Positions 1-6,259 of a DNA stretch of 9,055 bases are shown here, in pieces. The DNA comes from an uncultured Eubacteriales bacterium (GTDB taxonomy: Bacteria > Bacillota > Clostridia > Oscillospirales > Oscillospiraceae), in the NCBI GenBank assembly GCA_900549545.1, contig URPA01000069.1:1-9055 (forward strand). Direction: 5' to 3'. The first letter of the stretch is position 1. Every line of letters begins with the position of its first letter. Made by a program: the position numbers and the translations under genes. A model generated the notes under the pieces. The model had not been told where the DNA came from. It made no database searches and saw only the letters and a list, made by a program, of their open reading frames with translations.

Positions 1-2
1 GT

Positions 3-55
3 CTTGCCGCTTCGCGTCAAGCCACCTCCCCTTGTCGCGACAAGGGGAGGCAAGG
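3..55. repeat. REP-like intergenic double palindrome
   Basis: Two adjacent inverted repeats are visible. Positions 25-50 form a perfect 26-nt palindrome (arm CCTCCCCTTGTCG and its exact complement). Positions 3-21 form a smaller hairpin with CTTG/CAAG and CGC/GCG stems around TTC, with one mismatch. On the minus strand this reads as a GGGGAGG-type palindrome followed by a short GAA-loop hairpin, an arrangement that resembles REP-like elements scattered between genes in many Clostridia (recalled, not searched). The left edge is cut by the window start, so the full element may be longer. There is no T-tract, so it is not an obvious terminator. Confidence 0.6.
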
Positions 56-135
56 AGCGCTGCAAGCAGTTAGACATCATCCGATTTATCGTTTTGTTTA
101 GCGATTATATTTATAGTTCTAAATAATGATAAATC

Positions 136-224
136 AATTATTCATTATTCATCAGCGAAGCGGCTTCACTATTCATTCTTCATTACCAAAATCCGTTTTA
201 ATGAATGATGAATATTGAATAATG
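136..224. repeat. AT-rich imperfect inverted repeat (foldback)
   Basis: Arms at 136-154 and 206-224 are complementary at 17 of 19 positions and are built from ATTATTCATT-type units. The 51-nt interior carries further ATTCATT copies and a small GAAGC/GCTTC hairpin near 157-167. No open reading frame with coding character crosses it. It could be a small non-autonomous repeat of the MITE or REP type. Nothing else was recognised between 56 and 135. Confidence 0.45.
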
Positions 225-240
225 AAAAATAAAGAATACA

Positions 241-280
241 AAACAAAAATCCGCTCTCTGTCGAGAACGGATTTTTGTTT
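241..280 (-). terminator. Rho-independent terminator downstream of the tRNA-like remnant
   Basis: A perfect 13-bp stem pairs 241-253 (AAACAAAAATCCG) with 268-280, and an inner TCTC/GAGA stem closes a TGTC loop. Because the stem is A/T-rich at its base it has a T-rich tail on either strand. On the minus strand it starts immediately after the CCA end of the tRNA-like sequence at 281, where a tRNA terminator is expected. Confidence 0.75.
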
Positions 281-362
281 TGGCAGCGGGAGAAGGATTC
301 GAACCCTCTGCGCGGGGCGCAGAGAGCGCGATTGAAAAATATGTGAGGGTCCGAATCCCGCC
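281..362 (-). pseudogene. tRNA-Gln-like remnant with inverted T-arm (foldback pseudo-tRNA)
   Basis: On the minus strand the 3' part (281-308) is identical to the neighbouring tRNA-Gln: T-arm with GGTTCGAATCC, acceptor 3' strand TCCCGCT, discriminator G and encoded CCA. The 5' end (GGCGGGA, 356-362) can still pair with the acceptor strand, one pair being G-U. What lies between is not a D arm or anticodon arm. It contains an inverted copy of the T arm (345-358 pairs with 295-308 over 14 bp including one G-U) and a perfect 8-bp GC hairpin with a 3-nt loop (306-324). It has no anticodon loop and cannot work as a normal tRNA. It has its own terminator at 241-280. It is most likely a duplicated tRNA damaged by template switching; a retained tRNA-like RNA is less likely. 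Confidence 0.6.
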
Positions 363-372
363 CCACACAGAC

Positions 373-413
373 AAAGAAAAAACAGCCCGTCCCGGATGGG
401 ACAGACTGTTTCT
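373..413 (-). terminator. Rho-independent terminator of tRNA-Gln
   Basis: On the minus strand, AAACAG (from 411-406) pairs with CTGTTT (385-380). An inner GTCCC/GGGAC stem (398-402 with 389-393) is capped by a 4-nt loop, with an internal bulge between the stems. It is followed by TTTTTTCTTT. It begins directly after the CCA of tRNA-Gln, so it is the natural 3' end of that transcript. Confidence 0.75.
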
Positions 414-487
414 TGGCAGCGGGAGAAGGATTCGAACCCTCACATACGGAGTCAGAGTCCGCTGTGCTACCTTTACACAATCCCGCT
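414..487 (-). tRNA. tRNA-Gln (anticodon CUG), CCA encoded
   Basis: The minus strand folds into a complete cloverleaf of 74 nt. The acceptor stem AGCGGGA/TCCCGCT is 7 bp, the D stem GTGT/GCAC encloses AAAGGTA, and the anticodon stem GCGGA/TCCGT encloses the loop CTCTGAC. That loop has U33 and anticodon CTG, which reads CAG codons for glutamine. The variable region is 4 nt, the T arm GAGGG/CCTTC encloses TTCGAAT, and discriminator G is followed by encoded CCA. It has a consensus promoter 14 nt upstream and a terminator right after CCA, so it is an independent single-gene unit. The identity rests on the anticodon; no tRNA-scanning program was run. Confidence 0.93.
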
Positions 488-500
488 AAACGCAAGAGAG

Positions 501-529
501 ATTATAACTTCATTTGCGCGCTTTGTCAA
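501..529 (-). promoter_or_regulatory. Sigma-A promoter of tRNA-Gln
   Basis: Reading the minus strand, a perfect -35 TTGACA (524-529) and a perfect -10 TATAAT (501-506) are separated by exactly 17 nt. The predicted transcript start is about 7 nt downstream, leaving a 5' leader of only a few bases before the mature tRNA 5' end at 487. A full-consensus promoter is typical of highly expressed stable-RNA genes. Confidence 0.9.
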
Positions 530-611
530 CAGTTTTTTTGCCAAATCCAAGAATTTATTCATCGGGGCGATTTTGCCTAAAAAACGGGCATTGAAGTTTT
601 CAATATGTTCA

Positions 612-640
612 TTGATATTGGGCCTGTTTAATAATATAAT
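612..640 (+). promoter_or_regulatory. Sigma-A promoter of the transporter/GLUG operon
   Basis: TTGATA (612-617) and TATAAT (635-640) are separated by 17 nt, close to the vegetative sigma consensus. Transcription would start near 647 and give a leader of about 107 nt before the ATG at 754. The surrounding 600-690 stretch is very AT-rich and holds other TATAAT-like strings, so a second start cannot be excluded. This promoter and the tRNA-Gln promoter point away from each other. Confidence 0.7.
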
Positions 641-697
641 AGTACAGTTAATTAAGAATTTTCTTATAATTATATTTTATATTTTACACTAACACTA

Positions 698-751
698 CAA
701 GGGGCAGTGTGCCCTTTGTGGATTGTATTATTTTGCTGAAAGGGCAGGCAC
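698..751 (+). promoter_or_regulatory. Leader with mutually exclusive hairpins at the ribosome binding site
   Basis: The segment GCCCTTT (711-717) can pair upstream with AAGGGGC (699-705; 8 bp counting flanks and one G-U, loop AGTGT) or downstream with AAAGGGC (739-745; 7 perfect pairs). The downstream partner contains the purine-rich stretch just before the ATG at 754. In addition, GTGCC (709-713) can pair with GGCAC (747-751). One fold would leave the ribosome binding site free and the other would sequester it. This is base pairing seen by eye; a regulatory role and any ligand or protein trigger are inference. Confidence 0.3.
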
Positions 752-753
752 GG

Positions 754-3213
754 ATGAATACTGGCAAAAAAGAATCATTTATGGATAAAGTAGCGGCTGT
801 TATAGTCGACAGGCGCAATATAATTTTCTTCATTTTCCTGCTGGCGGCGCTGTTCTGCGCGTTTTCGCGCAACTGGGTTCAGGTCTGCGATGATTTGACC
901 AGATACCTGCCGGAGAGCACGGAGACGCGAATCGGCCTTGATTTGATGGACAGGGAGTTTACCACCTTCGGCACGGCGCAGATAATGGTGGAGAATATCA
1001 CCTACGAGCAGGCCGAGGATATAAAGGCCCAGATAGAGCAGGTGGAGGGCGTCAAGTCCGTGGAGCTTGACCGCACGGATAAGCACTATAACGCCGCCTC
1101 CGCGCTCTTTGCCGTCACCTTTGACGGCACGGACAATGACCAGGTGAGCATTGACGCGCTCTCTGAGCTTCGCGAGGGCCTTTCGGATTATGACCTCTAC
1201 GTCAGCAGCAACGTGGGCAACCCCCTCAAGGCCATCATTAACAGCGAGATGCTGGTGGTGGATATTATCGCGGTGTTCATCATCATTGTTGTGCTGCTGC
1301 TGACCTCCAAGACCTACGCGGAAATTCCCGTGCTGCTGATAACCTTCGGCGCGGCGGCGCTTTTGAACATGGGCACGAACTTTTTGATGGGGGAGATTTC
1401 CTTCGTCACAAACTCCATCGCCATAGTGCTCCAGCTCGCCCTCGCGATTGACTATGCCATCATCCTCTGCCACCGTTTTGCCGAGGAGCGGGAGACAAAG
1501 GCCGCGCGCGAGGCGGCCATTTCCGCCCTGAGCAAGGCCATACCCGAGATTTCCGCCAGCAGCCTGACAACGGTCTCCGGCCTGCTCGCGCTGAGCTTTA
1601 TGCAGTTTAAGCTGGGCTATGACATGGGCTCGGTGCTTATAAAGGCCATACTCATGAGCCTGCTGTCGGTCTTCCTGCTGATGCCGGGGCTGCTGGTTGT
1701 CTTCTCCGGCCTTATCGACAGGACGCACCACAAGAACTTCGTCCCGAAGATAAATTTCCTCGGCAAGGCCGTATACGCAACGCGCTTTGTCATGCCCGTG
1801 ATTTTTATTGTGGTGGTTCTCTGCGCGTTCAACTTCTCGCACAAGGCAAACTATGTGTACGACCAGAGCTCCGTCTCCTCCTACCGGCAGAATGAGGCGC
1901 AGCTTGCCGAGAAGAAGATAAACTCCGTTTTCGGGCGCAGCAACCAGATGGCGATAATTGTCCCGACGGGGGATTATAACAAGGAGAAAAAGCTCTGCAA
2001 CGAGCTTGAGGAGCTGGGCCTTGTTGAGAGCGTGACGGGGCTTGCCAATATCGAGGCCATGGACGGCTACTGCCTGACTGACTCTTTGACACCGCGCCAG
2101 TTTTCGGAGCTAACAAATCTCGACTATGAAGTGGCCGAGATGCTCTACACCGGCTACGCGCTGAATCTCAACGACTATGGGCAGGTGGCGACAAACCTTG
2201 AAAATTACAGTGTGCCGCTTTTGGATTTGTTTGACTATCTGCTGGATATGCGCGACGAGGTGACGCTGGATCTGCCGGAGGAGACGGTGGAGACGCTTGA
2301 CGATCTGGAGCAGCAGCTCATAGACGGCAAGCTCCAGCTCAAGAGCGCGGATTGGACGCGCATCGTTCTGGTGCTGGATCTGCCCATTGAAGGGGACGAG
2401 AGCTTCAATTACCTCGATATTATCCACGGCATCGTCGCGAGATATTACGATAACTTTTATGTTGTGGGCGACACCACCAGCTGCCGCGATTTGCAGAGCT
2501 CCTTTGAAAACGATAACCTGCTCATCAGCATACTGACGGTGCTGTTCGTGGTGACGGTGCTGCTCTTCAGCTTCAAATCCGTGGGGCTGCCGCTGCTGCT
2601 TATCGTCATTATTCAGGGCAGTATCTGGTGCAACTTCTCCGTCCCGTACCTCAAGGGCAGCAACCTCTTCTTCCTTACATATCTGATAGTCAGCTCCATC
2701 CAGATGGGCGCCAATATCGACTACGCTATTGTTATTTCCAGCCGCTACATGGAGCTCAAGCAGAAAATGCCCCTGAAGGAGGCCATGACCGAGGCCCTGA
2801 ACCTCGCCTTCCCGACCATAATCACCTCCGGCACGATGCTGGCCGGCGCCGGCGCCATCATCGGCTTTTTGACCTCAAATGAGACAATTTCCACCATCGG
2901 CATTTACCTCTGCGCGGGCACGCTGATATCCATTTTCCTTGTCATGTGCGTCCTGCCGCAGATTCTTCTGCTGGGTGATATCATCATCAGCAAGACATCG
3001 TTCACCATCGGCCGCAGCGACAAGCTTGTGCAGAAAAGCGGCCTTATCAGAATAAACGGCAGAGTCCGCGGCTCCATGGAGGGGCTGGTGGACGCGGAGA
3101 TACACGGCGTTTTCCGCGGCACACTCAACGCCGTCGTGGACATCGGCAGTGTGGAGGAAATACCCGAAGAACTGCTTAAAGAGCTGAAGGAAGTGGAGGA
3201 GAAAACAGAATGA
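754..3213 (+). CDS. MMPL/RND-family membrane transporter with bactofilin-like C-terminal tail
   Basis: A protein of 819 residues with the two-fold layout of MMPL/RND permeases. TM1 lies near residues 22-38, followed by an extracytoplasmic loop (about 40-165), a bundle of membrane helices (about 166-322), TM7 (about 345-360), a second large loop (about 362-588) and a second bundle (about 589-745). Each bundle carries the Asp-Tyr pair that serves as proton relay in MmpL3-type proteins: D233-Y234 (AIDYAII) and D656-Y657 (NIDYAIV). This suggests a proton-driven exporter of lipids, drugs or envelope components; the substrate is not readable. Residues 763-795 form a glycine/valine-periodic strand pattern (INGRVRGSMEG...IHGVFRG) resembling a bactofilin or other small beta-helix, followed by a charged helix. 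The ATG at 754 follows AAAGGGCAGG; an in-frame GTG at 709 preceded by AAGGGG would add 15 residues unlike a usual MMPL N-terminus. The stop overlaps the next gene by 4 nt. Confidence 0.88.
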   Translation: MNTGKKESFMDKVAAVIVDRRNIIFFIFLLAALFCAFSRNWVQVCDDLTRYLPESTETRIGLDLMDREFTTFGTAQIMVENITYEQAEDIKAQIEQVEGVKSVELDRTDKHYNAASALFAVTFDGTDNDQVSIDALSELREGLSDYDLYVSSNVGNPLKAIINSEMLVVDIIAVFIIIVVLLLTSKTYAEIPVLLITFGAAALLNMGTNFLMGEISFVTNSIAIVLQLALAIDYAIILCHRFAEERETKAAREAAISALSKAIPEISASSLTTVSGLLALSFMQFKLGYDMGSVLIKAILMSLLSVFLLMPGLLVVFSGLIDRTHHKNFVPKINFLGKAVYATRFVMPVIFIVVVLCAFNFSHKANYVYDQSSVSSYRQNEAQLAEKKINSVFGRSNQMAIIVPTGDYNKEKKLCNELEELGLVESVTGLANIEAMDGYCLTDSLTPRQFSELTNLDYEVAEMLYTGYALNLNDYGQVATNLENYSVPLLDLFDYLLDMRDEVTLDLPEETVETLDDLEQQLIDGKLQLKSADWTRIVLVLDLPIEGDESFNYLDIIHGIVARYYDNFYVVGDTTSCRDLQSSFENDNLLISILTVLFVVTVLLFSFKSVGLPLLLIVIIQGSIWCNFSVPYLKGSNLFFLTYLIVSSIQMGANIDYAIVISSRYMELKQKMPLKEAMTEALNLAFPTIITSGTMLAGAGAIIGFLTSNETISTIGIYLCAGTLISIFLVMCVLPQILLLGDIIISKTSFTIGRSDKLVQKSGLIRINGRVRGSMEGLVDAEIHGVFRGTLNAVVDIGSVEEIPEELLKELKEVEEKTE

Positions 3214-6080
3214 ACATGAAAAAAGTGACGGCTTTGCTCCTTGCCCTTCTCCTGCTGCTGCCCTATGCACAGCCCGCGCTGGCGGCGGGGGCGGAGGAGG
3301 AAATACATATCTCCACCGTCGAGCAGCTCCAGAAGCTCGCGGTTGACTGCACGCTTGACAGCTTTTCCGAGGGCATAAGTGTCGTGCTGGACAATGACCT
3401 TGATCTGAGCGGCGTCGTCTTTCACCCCATCCCCAGCTTCAGCGGCAGCTTTGACGGCGGCGGGCACACCATCACCGGCATGAACCCCGCGACTGACGGC
3501 TCGCATCAGGGCCTGTTCCGGTATGTTCAGGCCAAGGGTGTTGTGCAAAACCTCAAGGTTGAGGGCAAGGTCGCCCCGGCCAGCAGCCGCAGCTCAATCG
3601 GCGGCATAGCGGGCACGAACTATGGCATTATTGACGGCTGCTGCTTTGAGGGTCAGGTCGAGGGCCTGAACATGATTGGCGGCATCGCCGGGGATAACTA
3701 TGGCCGCATAGAAAACTGCACTATGTCCGGCAGCGTCAGCGGCAAGCGCTACACGGGCGGCATCGCCGGTTACAGCGTAGGCACCATTGAAAGCTGTTCC
3801 AACACCGCCCGGATAAATACCAGCATCACCGAGGGCGGACTGGAGCTGAGCCAGCTCAACTTCTCCGATATAATGAACACGAATCTGACAAATGCCGAGG
3901 ACACGGATGTTGTTTCCGACAGCGGCGGCATCGCGGGGTACTCCTCCGGTGCCATCTCCGCCTGCCGCAACGACGGCGAGGTGGGATACCCCCATTATGG
4001 CTACAATGTGGGCGGCATCGCCGGTCGGCAGTCTGGTTATGTAAACCAATGCGAGAACTATGGCGATGTTCTGGGCCGCAAGGATGTAGGCGGCATAGTG
4101 GGGCAGATGGAGCCTTATTTGCAGCTAAAATCCGCGATGACCCTCTCCGGGGAGCTGTATGTGCTGCAAAGCCTGACGGCGGAGGCTATGGGGAATCTCT
4201 CCGGCATGTCCCAGCAGATGAACGATGTGCTCAACAGCATAAATGACAACTCGGGCTCCGCTCTGGATAAGCTCCCGGGCGGTGGCGGCAGCCTTATCCC
4301 CGGCAGCGGTGGTAATACTGACTCCGGAAGCGGAGAGACTACCGAGCCCGGCACGGGCGGCGCTACGCAGGCGGCTTTTGCGGCCACGTCCACCCCGTTT
4401 GTGGCATCTCCCATAGCGGCGGAGGAAGCTGCCCCTACCGCGGGTGAGACAACCGACCCCGGCACTAACCCAGGTACTGACTCCGGCACCAACCCAGGTA
4501 CTGACCCAGGTACCGACCCCGGCACTGACCCCGGCACGGACCAGCCGCAGATACCCGGTGTTGAGCTGCCGGGGGATATAACAAGCGACCTTGACAACAT
4601 GCGTGAAAACATGGATAAGCTCGCCGGGATAATGAGCAATTCCACAGGGGGCCTTGCGGAGGATATGGTTGCCGTTGGCAATCAGCTTTCAAGGGTCATC
4701 ATGCTCATGGCAAGCGCGCTCTCCGGGGCGGAAATGACTGCCTTTGAGGACGTTTCCGAGAAGCAGAGCCCCGATGAGGTAAACGGTCGTGTCGCGGTTT
4801 GCGTCAATTACGGCGCCGTCGATGGCGACACCAATGTGGGCGGCATCGCGGGGGCGATGGCCATCGAGCACGAGTTTGACATGGAGGGTGTCCTCTCCAA
4901 ATACCTGGGCGAGGGGAGCATAATCAGCTCCACCTTCCTTGCAAAGTGCATCTGCTCCGATGATATAAATAACGGCAGCGCCACCGCAAAAAAGGATAAC
5001 TGCGGCGGCATAACCGGCCTTGCCGATCTGGGCACGGTGTACAACTGCCAGGGCTATGGCAGCGTTGAGAGCACCGAGGGCGAGTGCGTCGGCGGCATCG
5101 TGGGCCGGTCGAACACATCCGTCCGTGATAGCTACGCCATGTGCGCCGTGGACGGCGCGGAGTACGTCGGCGGCATCGTCGGCTATGGCACGGAGATCAG
5201 CGGCTGCGTGTCCCTCGTGGGGATTGACGATTTGACCGCGTGCAGCGGCGCGATTGCCGGCTGGGTGAATATGACCGTTGAGGACGCCGTAAAGGACAAC
5301 ATATTCGTCCATGAGAGCATCGGCGCGGTGGACGGTATAAGCTATCAGGGCAAGGCAAACGCCGTGAGCTATGAGCAGCTTCTGGAGCACAAGGGCCTGC
5401 CCGAGGCCTTTACAAAGCTCAAGCTCAGCTTCATGGCCGATGGTGAGCTCATAAAAGAGATTGAGTTTACCTACGGCGGCGATGTGGATGAGGACAGCAT
5501 ACCCGCCGTCCCCGAGAAAGAGGGTTACAGCGGGCACTGGCCTGAACGAGATTATGTAAACCTGCGCTTCAGCGACACCATCGAGGCTGTGTACACGCCG
5601 CGACAGGCTGCGGTGGCCGCGGAGCAGCAGAGAGAGGGCTCACCCTTGTCCCTGCTGCTGCTTGAGGGCGATTTTGAGGACGGCGCAAAGCTCAGCCTCA
5701 ACGAGTACAGCGGCGACGGCCCGGAGATTGCCGGGGGAGAGCTGCTTGAAAAGTGGGTTCTTGCCGTTGAGGGCAGCCAGATTCCGCAGGGCGGCTACAC
5801 CGTGCGCTATCTCCCGCCTGAGGGCGCGGGGAGCGTGGACATCTATGTCTATGACGGCGAGCAGTGGACCCGTCAGAGCACCGCGCGCAGCGGCAGCTAC
5901 ACCACCTTTGCCGCAAGCGACGAGAGCGTGGTCTTCTGTGCCGTGGGTCACGAGCAGGAGGGCCCCGTGATGACAGCGCTCATAATAGGCGTTATCGCGG
6001 CGCTGGCAGTGATTGCGGCGGTTATAATATGGCGGCGCAGGGCTGGGAAGAAAAAAGCCCAGACCGCTGCCGCGGAGTAA
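3210..6080 (+). CDS. Secreted, membrane-anchored GLUG-repeat surface protein
   Basis: A 956-residue envelope protein. Residues 1-26 are a signal peptide (MNMKKVTALLL..., AxA-type site near ALAA|G). Residues about 130-300 and 525-690 hold repeats of the GLUG type (GGIAGxxxGxIxxC), each with a recurring cysteine, predicted to stack as a beta-solenoid. Between the blocks are two helical segments (about 305-350 and 455-505) flanking a Gly/Pro/Thr linker with TDPG repeats. Residues about 738-797 resemble a Listeria-Bacteroides/InlB-type repeat (IPAVPEKEGY..HW). The C-terminus has one membrane helix (about 919-941) followed by RRRAGKKK, so the protein is probably anchored by this helix; no LPXTG sortase motif is present. 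The start at 3210 sits in an ATGA overlap with the transporter stop and has GGAGG 10 nt upstream, implying translational coupling. GLUG proteins are often surface or adhesin-like, but the role here is unknown; a partnership with the transporter is inferred from the overlap. Confidence 0.87.
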   Translation: MNMKKVTALLLALLLLLPYAQPALAAGAEEEIHISTVEQLQKLAVDCTLDSFSEGISVVLDNDLDLSGVVFHPIPSFSGSFDGGGHTITGMNPATDGSHQGLFRYVQAKGVVQNLKVEGKVAPASSRSSIGGIAGTNYGIIDGCCFEGQVEGLNMIGGIAGDNYGRIENCTMSGSVSGKRYTGGIAGYSVGTIESCSNTARINTSITEGGLELSQLNFSDIMNTNLTNAEDTDVVSDSGGIAGYSSGAISACRNDGEVGYPHYGYNVGGIAGRQSGYVNQCENYGDVLGRKDVGGIVGQMEPYLQLKSAMTLSGELYVLQSLTAEAMGNLSGMSQQMNDVLNSINDNSGSALDKLPGGGGSLIPGSGGNTDSGSGETTEPGTGGATQAAFAATSTPFVASPIAAEEAAPTAGETTDPGTNPGTDSGTNPGTDPGTDPGTDPGTDQPQIPGVELPGDITSDLDNMRENMDKLAGIMSNSTGGLAEDMVAVGNQLSRVIMLMASALSGAEMTAFEDVSEKQSPDEVNGRVAVCVNYGAVDGDTNVGGIAGAMAIEHEFDMEGVLSKYLGEGSIISSTFLAKCICSDDINNGSATAKKDNCGGITGLADLGTVYNCQGYGSVESTEGECVGGIVGRSNTSVRDSYAMCAVDGAEYVGGIVGYGTEISGCVSLVGIDDLTACSGAIAGWVNMTVEDAVKDNIFVHESIGAVDGISYQGKANAVSYEQLLEHKGLPEAFTKLKLSFMADGELIKEIEFTYGGDVDEDSIPAVPEKEGYSGHWPERDYVNLRFSDTIEAVYTPRQAAVAAEQQREGSPLSLLLLEGDFEDGAKLSLNEYSGDGPEIAGGELLEKWVLAVEGSQIPQGGYTVRYLPPEGAGSVDIYVYDGEQWTRQSTARSGSYTTFAASDESVVFCAVGHEQEGPVMTALIIGVIAALAVIAAVIIWRRRAGKKKAQTAAAE
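4452..4535 (+). repeat. In-frame 12-nt tandem repeat (TDPG/TNPG linker)
   Basis: Seven 12-nt units of the type ACYGACCCMGGY run in register with the codons and encode TDPG, TNPG, TDPG and one TDSG variant inside the GLUG protein. The units differ mostly at third positions, with AAC/GAC alternation. They would form a flexible extended linker. Tandem copies of this size can change number by replication slippage, so linker length may vary between strains. Confidence 0.85.
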
Positions 6081-6083
6081 AAA

Positions 6084-6113
6084 TGGACGCGTTGCGATTT
6101 CGCAACGCGTCCA
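6084..6113. terminator. 30-nt perfect palindrome after the GLUG gene
   Basis: Beginning 3 nt after the stop codon, 6084-6097 (TGGACGCGTTGCGA) is the exact reverse complement of 6100-6113, giving a 14-bp stem with a 2-nt centre. The position suits transcript termination or 3'-end protection for the plus-strand operon. No T-tract follows (ATGATATTTG), so intrinsic termination here is uncertain and the better terminator lies at 6216-6254. The perfect symmetry could also bind a dimeric protein. Confidence 0.5.
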
Positions 6114-6182
6114 ATGATATTTGACCTGCGGTCAAGTGATATCCGCCCTGCGGTCGGGTGATATCGCCCCATTAAGGGGCGG
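6114..6182. repeat. Array of small hairpins separated by TGATAT
   Basis: Three short inverted repeats follow one another: TTGACC-TGC-GGTCAA (6121-6135), CCGCCC-TGC-GGTCGG (6143-6157, one mismatch) and CGCCCC-ATTAA-GGGGCG (6165-6181). Each is preceded by TGATAT (near 6115, 6138 and 6159). The first two share the core CCTGCGG or a near copy, so the unit is both a direct and an inverted repeat. It resembles intergenic hairpin arrays I associate with Clostridia genomes (recalled, not searched). No coding potential is seen. Confidence 0.55.
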
Positions 6183-6215
6183 TTACGGTGTCTCTGCGGG
6201 ACAATTTGAAATATA

Positions 6216-6254
6216 AAAATGCTGCTGCAATGAATTTCGCAGCAGCATTTTTTT
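6216..6254. terminator. Bidirectional rho-independent terminator between convergent operons
   Basis: AAAATGCTGCTGC (6216-6228) pairs perfectly with 6239-6251, giving 13 bp and a 10-nt loop. Seven Ts follow on the plus strand (6248-6254), and a run of T also follows on the minus strand. It lies 5 nt beyond the stop of the ATPase gene and downstream of the GLUG gene, so it can end both transcripts. Confidence 0.85.
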
Positions 6255-6259
6255 GCTTA

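Noticed and set aside
169..495. Several short open frames on both strands (containing GEGFEPS, GGIRTLTY or RRIRTLTY) overlapping the tRNA locus.
   Set aside because: They are translations of, or antisense to, tRNA-Gln, its defective copy and the terminators. Such peptides are a known false-annotation artefact around tRNA genes.
775..1842. A 355-codon open frame on the minus strand inside the transporter gene.
   Set aside because: The plus-strand frame encodes a clear MMPL protein with both Asp-Tyr motifs. The antisense product is His/Arg/Gln-rich without domains, as expected from GC-rich antisense coding.
4452..4535. A short regular repeat that might suggest a CRISPR array.
   Set aside because: The 12-nt units are contiguous without spacers and in frame with the protein, so they encode a TDPG linker.
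4689..5537. A 282-codon minus-strand open frame rich in Ala, His and Asp inside the GLUG gene, and others at 3594-4049 and 4115-4681.
   Set aside because: They mirror the repeat structure of the GLUG codons. They have no independent ribosome binding site, promoter or recognisable domain.
6040..6080. A sortase anchor at the C-terminus of the GLUG protein.
   Set aside because: There is no LPXTG-like motif before the membrane helix. The helix plus basic tail fits a plain membrane anchor.
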